A stretch of DNA of 64,000 nucleotides from Micromonospora sp. LH3U1 (GTDB taxonomy: Bacteria > Actinomycetota > Actinomycetes > Mycobacteriales > Micromonosporaceae). Positions within the stretch are counted from its first letter, which is position 1. Each line of letters starts with the position of its first letter. This document shows, in pieces, positions 34,873-43,674 of this stretch. The notes under the pieces are model-generated. The model worked only from the letters and a program-made list of their open reading frames with translations, was not told the DNA's origin and did not search any database. Made by a program: the position numbers and the translations under genes. The stretch covers positions 3,595,501 to 3,659,500 of the forward strand of contig NZ_CP116936.1 of assembly GCF_028475105.1 (NCBI RefSeq), given 5' to 3'.

Positions 34873-36289
34873 TGTCGTCTCGCCTATCGACGCCCGGGTC
34901 CTGACCCGCGTCGCGTCCACGTCGCCGGCCGAGGTGGACGCCGCTGTCCGGGCGGCACGCGCCGCCCAGCCGGCGTGGGCCCGGCGCACCGGCAGCGACC
35001 GCGGCCGGATCCTGCACGCGGTCGCCGACCTCATCGAGGCCCGGCTCGACGAGCTGGCCGAGACCGAGACCCGTAACACCGGCAAGATCCTCAGCGACAC
35101 CCGGCGTGAGGTACGTCGGGCGGCCGGCAGCTTCCGCTACTACGCGGGCTGGGCGGACCAGGTCCGCGGCGAGACCATTCCGGTCGGCCCGGAGTACCAC
35201 ACCTACACGGTGCCCGAGCCGCACGGCGTCGTCGCCGGCGTCATCCCGTGGAACGTGCCGTTCTTCTTCGCCGCCAAGAAGATCGCGCCGGCGCTCGCCT
35301 TCGGCAACGCCTGCGTGCTCAAGCCGGCCGAGGAGACGCCGTTGACCGCCCTGCGACTGGGCGAGCTGCTGACCGAGGCGGGCCTGCCAGACGGCCTGGT
35401 GCGGGTGCTGCCGGGCGGCCGGGAGACCGGGGCTGCGCTGGTGTCGCATCCGGACGTCGACCTGATCGTGTTCACCGGGCACCACGAGACCGGAAAGGCG
35501 ATCGCCCGCGCGGCGGCGGCCAACCTCACCCCGGTGGCGCTGGAACTGGGGGGCAAGTCCCCACAGATCCTCTTCCCCGACGCCGACCTGGATCGGGCGG
35601 TCGACGCGGTGATCCTGGGCGTCTTCGCCTCCTGTGGGCAGATGTGCATCGCCGGTTCGCGGCTCGTCCTGCACGAGTCCATCTACGACGAGGTCCTCGA
35701 CCGGGTAGCCGAGCGGGTGCGGGCGCTGCGGGTGGGCGACCCGTTCGACGAGCAGACGGACCTGGGTCCGCAGATCACCGCGGCGCAGCGGGACAAGACG
35801 GTGGCGTTCATCGCCGAGTCCACCGGGGCCGGCCGGCTGGTCGCGCAGGCCGCCCTGCCCGACACCGAGCGGCTGCGCAACGGCTTCTACGTGGCGCCGA
35901 CGGTGTTCGACCGGTTGGACGACGATGCCCGTCTGCTGCGTGAGGAGGTCTTCGGGCCGATCCTGGCGGTGTCGTCGTTCCGCGACGACGCCGAGGCACT
36001 GCGGCTGGCCAACGACACCGAGTTCGGCCTGGCGGCCGGAGTGTGGACCGCCGACATCGCCCGGGCTCACCGGTTCGCCGGGCAGGTGCGGGCGGGCACG
36101 GTGTGGATCAACACCTACCGGGTGTTGTCGGACCTGGTGCCGTTCGGCGGTGTCGGCCTGTCCGGGTACGGCCGCGAGAACGGCACCGAGGCGGCCCGCC
36201 TCTATCTGCGCCCCAAGTCGGTGTGGACCTCGCTGGCCAGCGGAACCCCGCAGGGGTACGGAATGGGAGGCGCGGGTGCGGCAGGCTGA
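34865..36289 (+). CDS. NAD(P)+-dependent aldehyde dehydrogenase
   Basis: A 474-residue ALDH. The catalytic Cys is near residue 257 in FASCGQMCIAGSRLV, and the general base Glu is in LELGGKSPQILFP. The oxyanion Asn is in GVIPWNVPFFF and the NAD block is LIVFTGHHETG, where histidine replaces the usual serine in the TGS motif. It would oxidise the aldehyde made by the ThDP enzyme. ATG 34865 overlaps the previous gene by 8 bases; the next gene also overlaps, by 14 bases. Confidence 0.93.
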   Translation: MVDVVSPIDARVLTRVASTSPAEVDAAVRAARAAQPAWARRTGSDRGRILHAVADLIEARLDELAETETRNTGKILSDTRREVRRAAGSFRYYAGWADQVRGETIPVGPEYHTYTVPEPHGVVAGVIPWNVPFFFAAKKIAPALAFGNACVLKPAEETPLTALRLGELLTEAGLPDGLVRVLPGGRETGAALVSHPDVDLIVFTGHHETGKAIARAAAANLTPVALELGGKSPQILFPDADLDRAVDAVILGVFASCGQMCIAGSRLVLHESIYDEVLDRVAERVRALRVGDPFDEQTDLGPQITAAQRDKTVAFIAESTGAGRLVAQAALPDTERLRNGFYVAPTVFDRLDDDARLLREEVFGPILAVSSFRDDAEALRLANDTEFGLAAGVWTADIARAHRFAGQVRAGTVWINTYRVLSDLVPFGGVGLSGYGRENGTEAARLYLRPKSVWTSLASGTPQGYGMGGAGAAG

Positions 36290-37556
36290 CCGCCCGGCCG
36301 ACGCGCCAGCCGACGAGGTGGGACGCGGGGGGCTCGCGTTACTGCGGGACCGCCGCTTCGGCCCGTACTTCTTCGGGTCGCTGGCGTCCAACACCGGCAC
36401 GTGGTTCCAGAACGTCGCGGCGATCCTGACCATCTTCGCGCTGACTGGCTCGGCGTTCATGGTGGGGCTGGTCACCGCCCTGCAGTTCGCCATGCAGTTG
36501 GTCCTCGCCCCGGTGATCGGGGCATTGGCCGACCGGGCCGACCGGCGGCTGCTGATCATCGTGGGGCAGACGCTGGGCGGTACCGCCGCGGCTGTTCTCG
36601 CGCTGTTGGCGTTCCTGGACGCGTTGACCCCCTGGCTCCTGCTCACCTTCATCGGACTGTCCGGGGTGGGCCAGGCGATCACCGGCCCGGCGGCGCAGGC
36701 TCTGGTGCCCAACATCGTGGGACGGGCCGACGTCGCCCAGGCGATCGCGCTGCATTCGCTCACCTTCAACCTGTCCCGCGCCATCGGACCGATCGCCGGG
36801 GCGGCCACGTACGCGGTGGCCGGCGCCGGTACGGCGTTCGCCGTCAACGCCGCCAGTTTCCTGGTGTTCGCCCTGGCGCTGACCGGCGTACGGCTGCCAC
36901 GGTCCGGCGACGGGACCGGCCGGCGTGGGCGGCTGGGCGTGTTCGACGGCGTCGCCTACGTGCGTCGCCGTCCCGAGTTGGTGCGCTGTCTGGTCGCCGT
37001 GGCCCTGATCGGGTTGGCGATGGAGCCGATCAACACGTTGTCCCCGCTGTTCGCGGAGGGTTTCGGAGGCGGCGAACTGCTGGTGGGTGTCTTCATCACC
37101 TTCTTCGGTGTCGGCTCGGCGTTGATCGCCATCTGGGTGGGCCGGCTGCGGCGCACGGTGGGCAGCGGCCGGACGGGCGCGGTCGGCGTGGCCGCGCTGG
37201 GCGTCGGGATGGTGGTGCTGGCGGTGAGTCCGGGACCGGTGGTGGCCACCGTGGGCATCGCCCTGGGCGGGGCCGGCTACCTGCTGGCCGTGAGCGATGT
37301 CAACGCCACCATGCAGCAGGGACTGGCCGACGCGGTACGCGGCCGGGTGATGGCGCTGTGGTCGATGTGTTTCCTCGGTATCCGGCCGGGTGCGGCGATG
37401 CTGCACGGCTGGTTGGGCGACACGTTCTCCGCCCGTACCGGCGCGTTCGTCGCGGCGGCGTCCGCGATGGCCGCCGCAGTGGTGCTGCGCGGACGACTGA
37501 CCCGGTCCCGGTCGGTCACCGGGCCTGTCCAGGAGGGATGGCAGGCGTCTCGTTGA
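36276..37556 (+). CDS. MFS transporter (EntS/MFS_3-like)
   Basis: A 426-residue transporter with about 12 helices. The opening LRDRRFGPYFFGSLASNTGTW and GPAAQALVPNIVGRADVAQA are typical of the MFS_3 (enterobactin exporter EntS-like) group, which usually exports small molecules. GTG 36276 has GGGAGG 5 bases upstream and overlaps the ALDH stop by 14 bases, so it belongs to the same transcript. A second, exporter-type transporter beside an importer may deal with a toxic pathway intermediate; this is a guess. Confidence 0.85.
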   Translation: MRQADRPADAPADEVGRGGLALLRDRRFGPYFFGSLASNTGTWFQNVAAILTIFALTGSAFMVGLVTALQFAMQLVLAPVIGALADRADRRLLIIVGQTLGGTAAAVLALLAFLDALTPWLLLTFIGLSGVGQAITGPAAQALVPNIVGRADVAQAIALHSLTFNLSRAIGPIAGAATYAVAGAGTAFAVNAASFLVFALALTGVRLPRSGDGTGRRGRLGVFDGVAYVRRRPELVRCLVAVALIGLAMEPINTLSPLFAEGFGGGELLVGVFITFFGVGSALIAIWVGRLRRTVGSGRTGAVGVAALGVGMVVLAVSPGPVVATVGIALGGAGYLLAVSDVNATMQQGLADAVRGRVMALWSMCFLGIRPGAAMLHGWLGDTFSARTGAFVAAASAMAAAVVLRGRLTRSRSVTGPVQEGWQASR

Positions 37557-37586
37557 CCTCTCACCACACCACCGCCTATTCTGCTG

Positions 37587-37615
37587 AGCGAAACACCGTT
37601 CGCTTGAAGCGAACG
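37587..37615. promoter_or_regulatory. Nested dyads upstream of the CoA-transferase gene
   Basis: CGTTCGCTT (37597-37605) and AAGCGAACG (37607-37615) form a perfect 9-bp dyad with one central base; AGCGAA (37587-37592) pairs with TTCGCT (37599-37604) as an overlapping dyad. AAGCGAAC also occurs in the cluster A operator at 30181-30218. It lies in the 79-bp gap between the MFS stop and ATG 37636, so it probably controls a separate transcript with the same regulator. Confidence 0.65.
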
Positions 37616-37635
37616 AACCGAGTTGGGGAGGCCCC

Positions 37636-38835
37636 ATGCACGACGGACCGCTGACCGGACTCCGTGTCATCGACGCCTCGACGATCCTGGCCGGCCCGCT
37701 GTGCTGCCAGATCCTCGGTGACTTCGGTGCCGACGTCATCAAGGTCGAACACCCCGTCGCCGGCGACAGCATGCGCGGACACGGCCACGCCAAGGACGGC
37801 CACCCGCTGTGGTGGAAGGAGATCTCCCGCAACAAGCGGACGATCGGCCTGAAGCTGTCCACGCCGGAGGGCGCCGACCTGCTGCGCCGCCTGGCCGCCA
37901 CCGCCGACGTGCTGGTCGAGAACTTCCGCCCCGGCACTCTGGAACGGTGGGGGATCGGCCCGGAGCAGCTGCAGGAGATCAACCCCAGCCTGGTCATCGT
38001 GCGCATCTCCGGCTTCGGCCAGCAGGGCCCCTACGCGCACCGACCCGGTTTTGGCACGCTCGCCGAGGCGATGAGCGGCTTCGCCCACCTGACCGGCGAC
38101 GAGGACGGCCCGCCGACGCTGCCGGCGTTCGGCCTGGCCGACAGCATCTGCGGCATCGCCGCCTCCTCGGCCACGATGGTGGCGCTGTGGGCCCGCGAAC
38201 GCAACGGCGGCAAGGGCCAAGTCGTCGACATGAGCCTGCTCGAACCGATCATGATGGCGGTCGGTCCCGGACCCACCGTGTACGACCAACTCGGCGTGAT
38301 CGAGCACCGGCACGGGAACCGGTCCACGAACAACTCCCCGCGCAACACGTACCGCACCAAGGACGGTGACTGGGTCGCGGTGTCCACCAGCGCGCAGTCC
38401 ATCGCCGAGCGGGTGCTGCGCCTCGTCGGCCACCCCGAGGTCATCGACGAACCATGGTTCGCCTCCGGGCGCCAGCGGGCCGCGTACGCCGACCTCCTCG
38501 ACGGCTACGTGGGCGGGTGGATCGGCGAGCGCACCCGCGACGAGGTCATGCGCGCCTTCGAAGAGGCCGGCGCGGCCGTCGCGCCCGTCTACACCGCCCG
38601 CGACATCGTCGCCGACGAACATGTCCAGGCCGCCGCGATGGTGGTCACGGTTCCCGACCCCGACCTCGGCGAGGTGCTGATGCACAACGTGCTGTGGCGC
38701 ATGTCCGACACGCCAGGCCGGATCCGTTTCACCGGTCGGGCCCTCGGCGCCGACACCGACGATCTTCTCGTCAACGAGCTCGGCTGCACCCCCGACACCG
38801 TCGCCGAGCTGCGCTCCCGGGAGATCGTGGCCTGA
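37636..38835 (+). CDS. Family III CoA transferase (CaiB/BaiF)
   Basis: A 399-residue enzyme that moves CoA between carboxylic acids. The N-terminal LRVIDASTILAGPLCCQILGDFGADVIKVE and VENFRPG are family marks. Asp169 in GLADSICG matches the catalytic Asp of formyl-CoA transferase by both position and context. It would activate a pathway acid before the lyase step. It starts a second transcript in cluster A behind its own operator; the next gene starts 30 bp downstream. Confidence 0.92.
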   Translation: MHDGPLTGLRVIDASTILAGPLCCQILGDFGADVIKVEHPVAGDSMRGHGHAKDGHPLWWKEISRNKRTIGLKLSTPEGADLLRRLAATADVLVENFRPGTLERWGIGPEQLQEINPSLVIVRISGFGQQGPYAHRPGFGTLAEAMSGFAHLTGDEDGPPTLPAFGLADSICGIAASSATMVALWARERNGGKGQVVDMSLLEPIMMAVGPGPTVYDQLGVIEHRHGNRSTNNSPRNTYRTKDGDWVAVSTSAQSIAERVLRLVGHPEVIDEPWFASGRQRAAYADLLDGYVGGWIGERTRDEVMRAFEEAGAAVAPVYTARDIVADEHVQAAAMVVTVPDPDLGEVLMHNVLWRMSDTPGRIRFTGRALGADTDDLLVNELGCTPDTVAELRSREIVA

Positions 38836-38865
38836 CGGCCGCCACCACCGAAGGTAAGGATTGTC

Positions 38866-39732
38866 GTGACCACAACGAGCATCACCGCCGAAACCAGCCC
38901 GGCGACCGGGACGGGGGCGCTACTGGCCGCCGTCGACGCCGGAGTCCGGGCGTACGACCTGGGCCGTCGCCTGACCATCGGCATGCCGCAGTCGCCGAAC
39001 CACCCGCCGTTCTGGCATGCCCTGCCCCGCCGCCACGGCGACGCGGTACGACCCGACGGCGGCTCCGCCGCCAACGACATCATCACCATGGGCACCCACG
39101 TCGGAACCCACGTCGACGCCTTCTCCCACGTCTCGCAGGACGGCCGGCTGTTCGACGGCTCCGACGCCACCGACGCCGGCCGCGGCGGGCGGTACGCCGA
39201 CCTGGGCGCGCACACCATCGCCCCGATGGTCCGCCGTGGCGTGCTGCTCGACATCCCGGCCGCCCTGGGCCTGCCCGACGGCTGCGTTCCCGGCTACGAG
39301 ATCACACCCCAGGACCTGTCGGCCGCCGTCGAGCGGCAGGCCACCCCGGTCCGGCCCGGCGACGTGGTGCTGGTCCGCAGCGGGTGGGGCAGACTGTTCG
39401 ACCACGAGGACCGCACCCGCTACCTCGGACACACCACCGGCGTACCCGGAGTCGCCGCAGCCGGCGCCACCTGGCTCGCCGACCAGGGCATCCACGCCGC
39501 CGGCGCCGACACGATCGCCTTCGAGTGCCTGCGACCGGGCGCCGGGCACAGCGTCCTGCCAGCCCACCGCGTCCTGCTCGTCGAACGCGGCGTCTACATC
39601 ATCGAGACGATGGCGCTGGAGGAACTGGCCGCCGACGGCGTCCACGAGTTCCTGTTCGTGCTGTCACCCCTGGCCATCTTCGGCGCCACCGGCTCACCGG
39701 TGCGCCCCCTGGCGGTGATCGTCAATGGCTGA
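38866..39732 (+). CDS. Cyclase-family (kynurenine-formamidase-like) metal hydrolase
   Basis: A 288-residue protein of the PF04199 cyclase fold. The metal motif HxGTHxDxxxH is present as H78-VGTH82-VD84-AFSH88. The C-terminal block FECLRPGAGHSVLPAHRVLL with a later Glu in LVERGVYIIETMAL is typical. Family members hydrolyse N-formyl or cyclic amides and lactones, for example N-formylkynurenine and isatin. The GTG start has AAGGTAAGGA upstream. Its last 8 bases overlap the next gene. Confidence 0.86.
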   Translation: MTTTSITAETSPATGTGALLAAVDAGVRAYDLGRRLTIGMPQSPNHPPFWHALPRRHGDAVRPDGGSAANDIITMGTHVGTHVDAFSHVSQDGRLFDGSDATDAGRGGRYADLGAHTIAPMVRRGVLLDIPAALGLPDGCVPGYEITPQDLSAAVERQATPVRPGDVVLVRSGWGRLFDHEDRTRYLGHTTGVPGVAAAGATWLADQGIHAAGADTIAFECLRPGAGHSVLPAHRVLLVERGVYIIETMALEELAADGVHEFLFVLSPLAIFGATGSPVRPLAVIVNG

Positions 39733-41154
39733 GCAGACCCTCGCCCGGCAACTCGCCGCCTTCGCCGCCCGCACCGGCGCCGAGCCACTGCCCGAGCGGC
39801 TCGCCACCAGCGTGCGCCAACGGGTGCTCGACATCCTCGGGCTGTGCGTGGCCGCGCACCGGCTGCCCACCAGCCGCGCCGCGCTGGACTACGTCGCCGA
39901 CCAGGGCGGGCGCGGCCAGGCACACGTCGTCGGGCTACCCGCCGCGGTGCCGCGGCGCAGGCCGCGTTCGGCAACGGTGTCCTCGCGCACTCGCTGGACT
40001 ACGACGACACCCACCTGCCCTCCGTGCTGCACCCCAGCGCCGCCGTCGTCCCGGCGGCCCTCGCCGCCGCGCAGGCCGCCGGCGCCGACGGCGCCGCGCT
40101 CACCAACGCGATCGCGGTCGGCATCGAGGTGACCGTACGACTGGGGATGGCCGGCTACGACCCGGTGCTGAACAACTCGGTGTTCTTCGAACACGGCCAG
40201 CACGCCACCTCCATCTGCGGCGCGATGGGCGGCGCCGTAGCCGCCGGCATGCTGCTGGGCCTCGACGAGGACGGGCTGCTGGACGTGCTCGGCGTGACCG
40301 CCTCCATGGCCTCCGGGGTCATCGAGGCCAACCGGACCGGCGGCACGGTCAAGCGGCTGCACTGCGGCTGGGCCGCGCACAGCGCCGTCACCGCCGCCGA
40401 CCTGGTCCGGCGCGGCTTCACCGGACCACCCACCGTCCTGGAGGGCCGGTTCGGCTTCTTCACCGCCTTCCTGCGCGGTGAGGCCGACCACGACCAGATC
40501 ACCGACGGGCTCGGCGAACGGTGGGCGGTGCCCGACATCTTCTTCAAGCCGTACCCCGCCAACCACTTCACCCACGCGGCCATCGACGCCGGCCTGGCCC
40601 TACGCGCGCGGGGCGTGCCCGTGGACCGGATCACACACATCGAACTGAAGGTACCCGCCGCGGTGATCCGCACCATCGGGGAGCCGATCGCCACCAAACG
40701 CGCCCCGGACACCGGCTACCAGGCGCAGTTCAGCGGGCCGTACGCGGTCGTCGCCGGCCTGCTCGGCGGCGGCGGGCTGGGGCTCGGGCTGGGCGACTTC
40801 ACCGACGAGTTGGCCCGTGACCCGCAGCGCCGGGCGCTGATGGCACTCGTCGACGTGGTCCCCGACGACGAGTGCAACGCGATCTTCCCGCACCAGTTCC
40901 CCGCCATCGTGGCGGTACGCACCGACGACGGACAGACGTGGCGCGAGGAGGTGCTGACCAACCGCGGTGGTCCGCAGCGGCCGCTGTCCGACGCGGAGCT
41001 GGCGTCGAAGTTCCGGGACAACGTCGCCGGGCGCGTCGACCCGGACACCGCCGACCAGGTGGTGGCCACCGTGCTCGGCCTCGCCGACGTCGCCGACGTC
41101 GGTGACCTGCTGCGCCCACTGACCCGACTGCGGGCCGCCACCGGCGCCGACTGA
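39725..41154 (+). pseudogene. MmgE/PrpD family protein, frameshifted
   Basis: ATG 39725 starts a frame with a normal family N-terminus (QLAAFAARTGAEPLPERL), which breaks at 39950-39955. Inserting one C into CCGCGG there joins it to the second frame (AAQAAFGNGVLAHSLDYDDTHLP) and gives about 476 residues, the normal length. The second part has the active-site HSLDYDDTH block and the long family C-terminus. MmgE/PrpD proteins are 2-methylcitrate dehydratases, cis-aconitate decarboxylases and relatives. The gene overlaps the previous stop by 8 bases. If the frameshift is a sequencing error the protein is intact and acts in cluster A. Confidence 0.83.
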
Positions 41155-41195
41155 CACCGCCCCACTCCGCTGTCCGCCAACCTCAGGAGCACACC

Positions 41196-42662
41196 GTGGA
41201 ACCTTTCGATCTCGTAGTGAAGAACGTCAGAGTGGTGCGGCACGACCACACCGAGCCGGCGGCGCTGGACATCGGCGTACGCGACGGTCGGGTGGCCCGG
41301 CTCGCGCCGACGATCGACCCCGCCGGAGCGAAAGCCGTCGTCGACGGCGGCGGCAAGCTCGCCTTCCCGGGCGTCGTCGACGCGCACCAGCACTGGGGCA
41401 TCTACCACCCGTTGGCCGAGGACACCGGCACGGAGAGCCGCGCCTGCGCGCAGGGCGGTGTCACCTCCGCGATCAACTACATCCGGACCGGGCAGTACTA
41501 CCTCAACCGGGGCGGACCGTACCGCGAATTCTTCCCGGAGGTGCGCAGCGCCACCGACCAGAAGTCCTACGTGGACTTCGCCTTCCACGTCGCACCCATG
41601 ACCGCCGAGCACATCGACGAGATTCCCGAGCTGGTCCGCGACCACGGAGTGACCTCGTTCAAGGTCTTCATGTTCTACGGTGGCCACGGGCTGCACGGCC
41701 GCTCCGCCGACCAGAGCTCCTTCCTCATGATCCCGCCGGACGCCCGCTACGACTACGCCCACTTCGAGTTCGTGATGCGCGGCGTCCAGGCCGCCCGCGA
41801 GCAGTTCCCCGACCTGGCCGACGAGATCTCGCTGTCGCTGCACTGCGAGACGGCGGAGATCATGCGGGCGTACACCCGGTTGGTCGAGGAGGAGGGCACG
41901 CTGACCGGGCTGGCCGCGTACAGCGCCTCTCGCCCCCCGCACTCCGAAGGGCTCGCGATCAGCATCGCCGCCTACCTCGCGCACGAGACCGGCCTGCCCA
42001 CCATCAACCTGCTGCACCTGTCGTCGGCCAAGGCCGTCGACGCGGCGCTGCGCATGGCCAAGGCGTTCCCGCACGTCGACTTCCGCCGCGAGGTGACCAT
42101 CGGCCACCTGCTGGCCGACATCGACACCGCCTACGGCCTCGGCGGCAAGGTCAACCCGCCGCTGCGTCCCCGCGAGGACGTGGAGGCGCTGTGGGGCTAC
42201 CTGCTCGACGGCAATCTCGACTGGGTCGTCAGCGACCACGCCTGCTGCCGCGCCGAAACGAAGTTCGGCGAGCCGAAGGACGACATCTTCGTCGCCAAGT
42301 CGGGCTTCGGCGGTGCCGAGTACCTGCTACCCGGCCTGGTCAGCGAGGGCTCCAAGCGCGGCCTGTCGTACGCCCGTGTCGCCGAGCTGACCTCGTGGGC
42401 GCCGGCACGCCGATTCGGACTGGCCACCAAGGGCGCCATCGCCGAAGGGTTGGATGCCGACTTCTGCCTGGTCGACCCCGATCACACCTGGACGGTTCGG
42501 GCCGACGAGTCGCTGTCGGCACAGGACTACACGCCGTTCGAGGGCATGGAGCTGACCGCTCGGGTCACCGACACCTTCCTGCGCGGCGAGCAGATCCTGC
42601 GCGACGGCACCGTGGTCGGGCAGCCACGCGGCCGGTACCTCTCCCGCCCCACCCGGCCGTGA
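41196..42662 (+). CDS. Dihydropyrimidinase/hydantoinase-like amidohydrolase
   Basis: A 488-residue cyclic amidase of the dihydroorotase/D-hydantoinase group. Metal ligands are H64 and H66 in VDAHQHWG, K156 (to be carbamylated) in SFKVFMF, His in SLHCET, His in LLHLSS and Asp in VVSDHAC. So a complete binuclear site is present. It would hydrolyse a ring imide or amide. The GTG start has AGGAG upstream. The citrate-lyase-like gene starts within its stop codon (GTGA). With the isochorismatase-type amidase this suggests a nitrogen-containing ring as cluster A substrate. Confidence 0.9.
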   Translation: MEPFDLVVKNVRVVRHDHTEPAALDIGVRDGRVARLAPTIDPAGAKAVVDGGGKLAFPGVVDAHQHWGIYHPLAEDTGTESRACAQGGVTSAINYIRTGQYYLNRGGPYREFFPEVRSATDQKSYVDFAFHVAPMTAEHIDEIPELVRDHGVTSFKVFMFYGGHGLHGRSADQSSFLMIPPDARYDYAHFEFVMRGVQAAREQFPDLADEISLSLHCETAEIMRAYTRLVEEEGTLTGLAAYSASRPPHSEGLAISIAAYLAHETGLPTINLLHLSSAKAVDAALRMAKAFPHVDFRREVTIGHLLADIDTAYGLGGKVNPPLRPREDVEALWGYLLDGNLDWVVSDHACCRAETKFGEPKDDIFVAKSGFGGAEYLLPGLVSEGSKRGLSYARVAELTSWAPARRFGLATKGAIAEGLDADFCLVDPDHTWTVRADESLSAQDYTPFEGMELTARVTDTFLRGEQILRDGTVVGQPRGRYLSRPTRP

Positions 42663-43546
42663 CCGCCGTCGGGCGACCCCGGAGCATCGCGCGCAGCTAC
42701 CTGTACGTGCCGGGCGACCAACCGGACAAGGTGGCGCGGGCGGCGTCCCGGGGCGCCGACGCCTGCATCCTCGACCTCGAGGACGCGGTGGCACCGGCGA
42801 ACAAGGCCACCGCCCGCGCGACCGTCAGCGCGTTCCTCGCCGACGGTCGCGCGGCGGCGCCCGCCGCTCCGCAATGGTGGGTACGCCTCAACGCGGACAC
42901 CCCGGCCGCTGACATCGCCGCGATTGCCGGCCCGCACCTGACCGGCGTGGTCGTACCGAAGGCCGACGTCGACCTGCTGGCCGAGGTGCACCGGCTGCTC
43001 GGCGACGCGGAACGGGAGCACGGCCTCCCGGTCGGTCACGTGGCGGTGTTCGCGCTGCTGGAGACCGCCGGCGGCGTGCTGCGCGCCGAGGCCGTGGCCG
43101 CCGCACCCCGGGTCGAGCGCCTCGGCCTGGGCGAGGCGGACCTGGCGGCCGAACTGTGCCTGCAACCTGGCCCGGACAAGGTGGAGCTGTGGCCGCTGCG
43201 GTCGCGTGCCGTCCTGGCCTGCGCGGTGGCCCGCCTCGCCCCACCGGTGGGGCCGACGGAGACGGTCCTGCGGGACCCGGACCGGCTTGAGGCGACCAGC
43301 CGGCTGCTGCTGCGTCAGGGGTTCCGTGGACGCACGGCGATCCATCCCGCGCAGGTGCCCGTCGTCAACCGGGTGTTCTCGCCGACGACGGCGGAGGTCG
43401 AGGCGGCCCAGGACATCATCGACCGGCTGGGGGGCGCCGAACGGAACGGCTCGGGGGTGGCGGTCACCGCCGATGGACGAATGATCGACGCGGCGGTTGC
43501 CCGCAGCGCGCGCGAGGTGTTGAGCCGGGCCGTGGCGGGCCGCTAG
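42659..43546 (+). CDS. HpcH/HpaI aldolase / citrate-lyase-beta-like (CitE) protein
   Basis: A 295-residue CitE-like TIM-barrel protein. RSYLYVPGDQPDKVARA and ILDLEDAVAP (Glu/Asp metal ligands near 41-42) are family motifs, as are FALLETAGGVL and RTAIHPAQVPVVNRVFSP. Such enzymes cleave or make acyl-CoA C-C bonds (malyl-CoA, beta-methylmalyl-CoA, citramalyl-CoA). With the CoA transferase at the head of this transcript it could perform the last, carbon-releasing step. It is the last gene of cluster A; a strong hairpin follows. Confidence 0.9.
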   Translation: MTAVGRPRSIARSYLYVPGDQPDKVARAASRGADACILDLEDAVAPANKATARATVSAFLADGRAAAPAAPQWWVRLNADTPAADIAAIAGPHLTGVVVPKADVDLLAEVHRLLGDAEREHGLPVGHVAVFALLETAGGVLRAEAVAAAPRVERLGLGEADLAAELCLQPGPDKVELWPLRSRAVLACAVARLAPPVGPTETVLRDPDRLEATSRLLLRQGFRGRTAIHPAQVPVVNRVFSPTTAEVEAAQDIIDRLGGAERNGSGVAVTADGRMIDAAVARSAREVLSRAVAGR

Positions 43547-43575
43547 CGGCTGGACGGGGCCGGGTGACCGGTGGA

Positions 43576-43615
43576 CAAGGGGCTGGCCGGCGTGAATTGC
43601 CTGGCCAGACCCTTG
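43576..43615 (+). terminator. Hairpin terminator at the end of cluster A
   Basis: CAAGGGGCTGGCC (43576-43588) pairs with GGCCAGACCCTTG (43603-43615), 12 of 13 positions matching, around a 14-base loop. It lies 29 bases after the citrate-lyase-like stop and just before the AT-rich operator of cluster B, so it separates the two transcripts. Confidence 0.75.
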
Positions 43616-43619
43616 CTCC

Positions 43620-43648
43620 CTAAACATGATAATGTTTAGCATGTTTAG
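43620..43648. promoter_or_regulatory. Cluster B operator: CTAAACAT dyad plus extra half-site
   Basis: CTAAACAT (43620-43627) and ATGTTTAG (43632-43639) form a perfect 8-bp dyad with GATA between; a third half-site ATGTTTAG follows at 43641-43648. This AT-rich island contrasts sharply with its surroundings. It is 26 bases upstream of ATG 43675. The GntR protein at 47951-48703 is the natural candidate to bind it. Confidence 0.72.
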
Positions 43649-43674
43649 GACTGCGGGTGAGGGGAGAGTCCGAC

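Noticed and set aside
34805..36847. Minus-strand open frame of 680 codons
   Set aside because: It lies opposite the aldehyde dehydrogenase and MFS genes, whose motifs are complete. The translation is Arg/Gly/Gln-rich without any domain; long antisense frames are expected at this GC content.
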